From: Pseudomonadota bacterium
Lineage (GTDB): Bacteria; Pseudomonadota; Alphaproteobacteria; Reyranellales; Reyranellaceae
NCBI GenBank assembly: GCA_018240685.1
Contig: JAFEFG010000031.1
Location: 1-45,697, forward strand
Reading direction: 5' to 3'
DNA length: 45,697 bases
Both the position numbers and the translations under genes were made by a program. Under the pieces are notes generated by a model. That model was not told where the DNA came from. It did not search any database and saw only the letters and a program-made list of their open reading frames with translations. Shown one piece after another: positions 43,134-45,697 of the stretch (positions are counted from its first letter, which is position 1; every line of letters starts with the position of its first letter).

Positions 43134-44519
43134 TCAACGTCGGGCGACCCGCTTCTCAATTGCAGCAAGAATGGCCCGTGCCGCCTGCGCCTCCCCGCCC
43201 TCGGGACGGCCCGGCCGGCTCGTATTGTTCCAGGCCATCATGTCGAAATGCGCCCACGGCACGTCGTCGGACACGAATTCCTGAAGATAGAGCGCCGCGG
43301 TGATGGCCCCGCCAAAGGCCACACTCGGCGCATTGTTGATGTCGGCGACCTTGCTGTCGAGCAGGCGGCGATAGCCCTTGAACAACGGCAGCCGCCACAT
43401 CGGGTCCGTGACCTGCCGGCCCGCCGCGATCAGCTGCTCGGCGAGCCTGTCGTCATTGCAGAAGAGCGCCGGCAAATCGGCGCCCAGCGCCACGCGGGCC
43501 GCACCGGTGAGCGTGGCGCAGTCGATCATCACAGTAGGCTTCTCCGCCGCGCCTTCGAACAGCGCATCGCACAGGATCAGCCGCCCTTCGGCGTCGGTAT
43601 TGCCGATCTCGACCGTGATGCCCTTGCGCGTCGGCACCACGTCGAGCGGGCGGAAGGCGTTGCCCGACACGCTGTTCTCCACCGCCGGGATCAGCAGCCG
43701 CAGCCGCACCGGCAGCTTCAGCGCCATGATCATCGAGGCCACGGCCAGCATCGTCGCCGCACCGCCCATGTCCTTCTTCATCATCAGCATGCCCGTCGAG
43801 GGCTTGAGATCGAGGCCGCCCGAGTCGAAACACACGCCCTTGCCGACCAGCGTCACCTTGGGATCTCTGTCCTGGCCCCAGGTGAGGTCGATCAGGCGCG
43901 GCGCGCGGGCACTGGCGCGGCCGACGGCATGCACCATCGGATAGTTGTTTTTCAAAAGGTCGTCGCCGACGATCACCCTGATCTTCGCCTTGTGCGTCTT
44001 GGCGAGTGTGCGCGCGGCATCAGCGAGCTCGGCCGGCCCCATATCCGAGGAAGGCGTCGTGATGAGATCGCGCGCCAGGCAGATGGCCTCGATGACAGCC
44101 GTCGCCCGCGCCTTGTCCGCCTTCTCCGGCCATACGATCTTCGCGCCAGCCTTGGCCTTCTTGCTGCGATAGCGCTCGAAACGCCAGGCGCCGAGTCCGA
44201 TGGCGATCGCCGCATCGGTCGGAGAGACCGGCGCGGTGTCGGTGAGCTTCCAGGTTCCGGCCGGCAGCTTGGTCGCCAGCGCGCCGAAATCCCACAGCGA
44301 CGGCTCTGCCGCGAGGACGAGCACGGCGCCGGTTGCCTTGCCGTCGCGGCCGGGCAATACGGCGAAATCGCCGGCGGCGCCCGCCAGGCCGAGCGATTCG
44401 AGCCAGCCGCGACACGATGCGCTCTGCTCCTTGAGCCAGCTTTGCCATTTGGGCTGAGTCACAAACTGCACGGGCAGCGAAGAAGAAGAGCGGTCGACGA
44501 ACGGCAACGACATAGCCAT
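43134..44519 (-). CDS. Leucyl aminopeptidase family protein (M17)
   Basis: A 461-residue di-metal aminopeptidase. Key residues are Lys227 and Asp232 in GKGVCFDSGG, Asp250 in KKDMGG, and Asp309, Glu311 and Arg313 in NTDAEGR, with spacing identical to characterised M17 enzymes (59 residues between the second and third aspartates). The N-terminal domain is short and divergent, as in the PepB-like branch. ATG 44519 starts MAMSLPF; a longer in-frame start exists. It would finish degradation of imported peptides in the cytosol, fitting the nearby yej importer. Confidence 0.9.
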   Translation of the reverse strand: MAMSLPFVDRSSSSLPVQFVTQPKWQSWLKEQSASCRGWLESLGLAGAAGDFAVLPGRDGKATGAVLVLAAEPSLWDFGALATKLPAGTWKLTDTAPVSPTDAAIAIGLGAWRFERYRSKKAKAGAKIVWPEKADKARATAVIEAICLARDLITTPSSDMGPAELADAARTLAKTHKAKIRVIVGDDLLKNNYPMVHAVGRASARAPRLIDLTWGQDRDPKVTLVGKGVCFDSGGLDLKPSTGMLMMKKDMGGAATMLAVASMIMALKLPVRLRLLIPAVENSVSGNAFRPLDVVPTRKGITVEIGNTDAEGRLILCDALFEGAAEKPTVMIDCATLTGAARVALGADLPALFCNDDRLAEQLIAAGRQVTDPMWRLPLFKGYRRLLDSKVADINNAPSVAFGGAITAALYLQEFVSDDVPWAHFDMMAWNNTSRPGRPEGGEAQAARAILAAIEKRVARR

Positions 44520-44533
44520 GCTCACCAAACTGT

Positions 44534-44560
44534 AGTGTAACAGCCAACATTGCCGGTCAA
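44534..44560 (-). promoter_or_regulatory. Candidate promoter of the M17 aminopeptidase gene
   Basis: On the minus strand, TTGACC (44555-44560) as -35 and TACACT (44534-44539) as -10, with a short 15-nt spacer, in the 91-nt divergent gap. The implied leader is only a few bases. Confidence 0.25.
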
Positions 44561-44610
44561 ACTGAGGCGCTGGCAAGTGACGTGAGTATCTACGAGCGTA
44601 AGGAGGGGGT

Positions 44611-45279
44611 ATGGCCGACTTCACATTGGTGATCGGCAACAAGAACTACTCGTCTTGGTCGCTGCGCGGCTGGCTGATGGCCCGCATCGCCGCGATCGAT
44701 TTCGAGGAAGTCGTGGTGCCGCTCGACCTGCCCGAGACCCAGCCGACGATCCGCAAGTACTCGCCTTCCGGCCGCGTCCCGGTGCTGCTGCATCGTGGCC
44801 TCGCGGTGTGGGACTCGCTGGCGATCGCCGAATATCTCAACGACCTCAAGCCCGAGGCCGGCCTGTGGCCGGCCGCCGCCGCGGCGCGGGCGCATGCGCG
44901 CGCCGTCTCGGCGGAGATGCATTCGGGCTTCCCGGAGCTGCGCAACAACATGCCGATGAACATCCGCGCCTCCTATCCCGGCAAGGGCATGACGCCGGCC
45001 GTGCGCGCGGAGATCGAGCGCATCACCAGCCTGTGGCGCGACTGCCGCAAGCGGTTCGCCGGCGCGGCCAAGAAGGACGACGGCTTCCTGTTCGGCACCG
45101 TCGGCGCCGCCGACGCGATGTATGCGCCGGTCGTCATGCGTTTCCGCACCTACGGCGTGCCGCTCGATTCCGACGCCAGCGCCTATTGCACGGCCGTCCT
45201 CGCCCATCCGGCGATGAAGGAATGGATCGACGCGGCCAAGCACGAGCCGTGGCTGATCGCCAAATACGAGATGGCCTGA
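44611..45279 (+). CDS. Glutathione S-transferase family protein
   Basis: A 222-residue protein with an N-terminal thioredoxin-like domain and C-terminal helical domain. IGNKNYSSWSLRGWL at 8-22 holds the likely catalytic serine and SGRVPVLLHRGLAVWDSLAIAEYL at 53-76 is the glutathione-binding region (cis-Pro after Val, then the DS pair). GTAAGGAGGGGGT precedes ATG 44611. The start resembles the maleylacetoacetate isomerase/zeta-like or YfcF-type groups. Likely a cytosolic detoxification or isomerase enzyme; the substrate is open. Confidence 0.87.
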   Translation: MADFTLVIGNKNYSSWSLRGWLMARIAAIDFEEVVVPLDLPETQPTIRKYSPSGRVPVLLHRGLAVWDSLAIAEYLNDLKPEAGLWPAAAAARAHARAVSAEMHSGFPELRNNMPMNIRASYPGKGMTPAVRAEIERITSLWRDCRKRFAGAAKKDDGFLFGTVGAADAMYAPVVMRFRTYGVPLDSDASAYCTAVLAHPAMKEWIDAAKHEPWLIAKYEMA

Positions 45280-45327
45280 GCGCGGAACCGGCCCCGTGAA
45301 AAGCCGACCATGGCCGGAACGCGGCGC

Positions 45328-45358
45328 CGGGCGCCGCACCGACCAGGAGCGGCGCCCG
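45328..45358 (+). terminator. GC hairpin downstream of the GST-like gene
   Basis: A 10-bp perfect stem (45328-45337 and 45349-45358, core GGGCGCCGC/GCGGCGCCC) with an 11-nt loop. The left arm can also pair with GCGGCGCC at 45321-45328. It begins 48 nt after the stop and has no U-tract. Confidence 0.45.
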
Positions 45359-45413
45359 CTCCCGATTACGGCTATGCTGAAAGGTCTTACTGCGTAGCCT
45401 GGAACGTCGCCCC

Positions 45414-45697
45414 GTGGCCCACGACATCAGCGTATCCGCCCTCCGCTCCGAGCGCATGTCGCCCTCGGGGCCGGCGCTTGCCGTGCTGCTGCACGTGGCG
45501 GTCGTGGCGCTCCTGTGGTGGTTGTCGGTGCACCAGCCGCATCCGCCACCGCCGGACGAGCTGATCGAGGTGACGTTCGAGCAGCCCAAGCCGCCCAAGC
45601 CGAAAGCGCCCGAACCGCCTCCCCCAACGCCGCCCAAGCAGGCCGCCCCCACGGTCGTGCCGACCCCGCCCGGGCTGCGGCCGCCCGCTCCCATCAC
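45414..45697 (+). CDS. TonB-like energy transducer, 5' part only
   Basis: The open frame runs to the window end (94 codons visible). From GTG 45414: a short cytoplasmic head (MAHDISVSAL), one membrane helix at about 22-37 (LAVLLHVAVVALLWW), then a Pro/Lys-rich segment (EQPKPPKPKAPEPPPPTPP) as in the periplasm-spanning linker of TonB or TolA. GTG has a weak GGAA upstream; ATG 45456 in frame is an alternative but would trim the head. The C-terminal receptor-binding domain lies outside the window, so TonB versus TolA cannot be settled. Confidence 0.7.
   Translation, partial: MAHDISVSALRSERMSPSGPALAVLLHVAVVALLWWLSVHQPHPPPPDELIEVTFEQPKPPKPKAPEPPPPTPPKQAAPTVVPTPPGLRPPAPI

Noticed and set aside
45310..45564. 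An 84-codon open frame overlapping the TonB-like start
   Set aside because: It is Arg/Cys-rich with no membrane helix, while the overlapping frame from GTG 45414 gives a textbook helix plus Pro/Lys-rich linker.

Overview
The window is dense, clearly high-GC bacterial DNA. Gene content suggests a metabolically versatile heterotrophic alphaproteobacterium: three peptide/nickel-type ABC importers, CaiB-family CoA transferase, a Bug/TctC receptor, hydantoinase A/B, a FixK/FNR-type box and GC-rich REP-like palindromes. A Reyranella- or Bradyrhizobium-like organism is my guess; nothing here fixes the genus. I see no rRNA, tRNA, CRISPR array, transposase or prophage gene, and no transcription factor gene.

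Layout. (1) 1-4164: a zinc alcohol dehydrogenase behind a perfect FNR/FixK half-site pair, a small membrane protein, an FAD monooxygenase and a 2-oxoglutarate/Fe(II) oxygenase-like gene. (2) 4165-13631, minus strand: a seven-gene operon, substrate-binding protein, two permeases, two ATPases, HyuA and HyuB, which should import an amide or lactam-like substrate and open it by ATP-dependent hydrolysis. (3) 13873-24556, plus strand, divergent from (2): a VOC protein, acyl-CoA synthetase, quinone-oxidoreductase-like enzyme and thioesterase, then a second importer paralogous to the first, then a membrane-anchored tri-heme cytochrome c. This reads as an import, CoA activation and oxidation unit. (4) 24553-30708, minus strand: a twin-arginine-signal PCMT-like methyltransferase followed by four genes each overlapping the next by 4 nt: a 13-14-TM spermidine-synthase-like protein, an exported alpha/beta hydrolase, a PhnZ/MIOX-type HD protein and a PLP-dependent dehydratase. 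I know of no described pathway with this set. (5) 30910-34143: a cysteine-containing homologue of glycine/betaine reductase selenoprotein B paired with a CaiB CoA transferase, divergent from a lone Bug receptor. (6) 34156-41514: a rhomboid protease fused to Sel1 repeats, then a complete yejABEF importer whose junctions carry 8- and 5-codon mini-ORFs. (7) 41539-45697: a GhrA-like reductase, a cupin, an M17 aminopeptidase, a glutathione-transferase-like protein and the start of a TonB-like gene cut by the window end.

The best candidates for something undescribed are the coupled chain of block 4, the selenium-free GrdB-like/CaiB pair of block 5, a palindromic element inserted in frame in hyuA, and the mini-ORF chain in the yej operon. 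All protein calls rest on reading motifs by eye; no database search was run.
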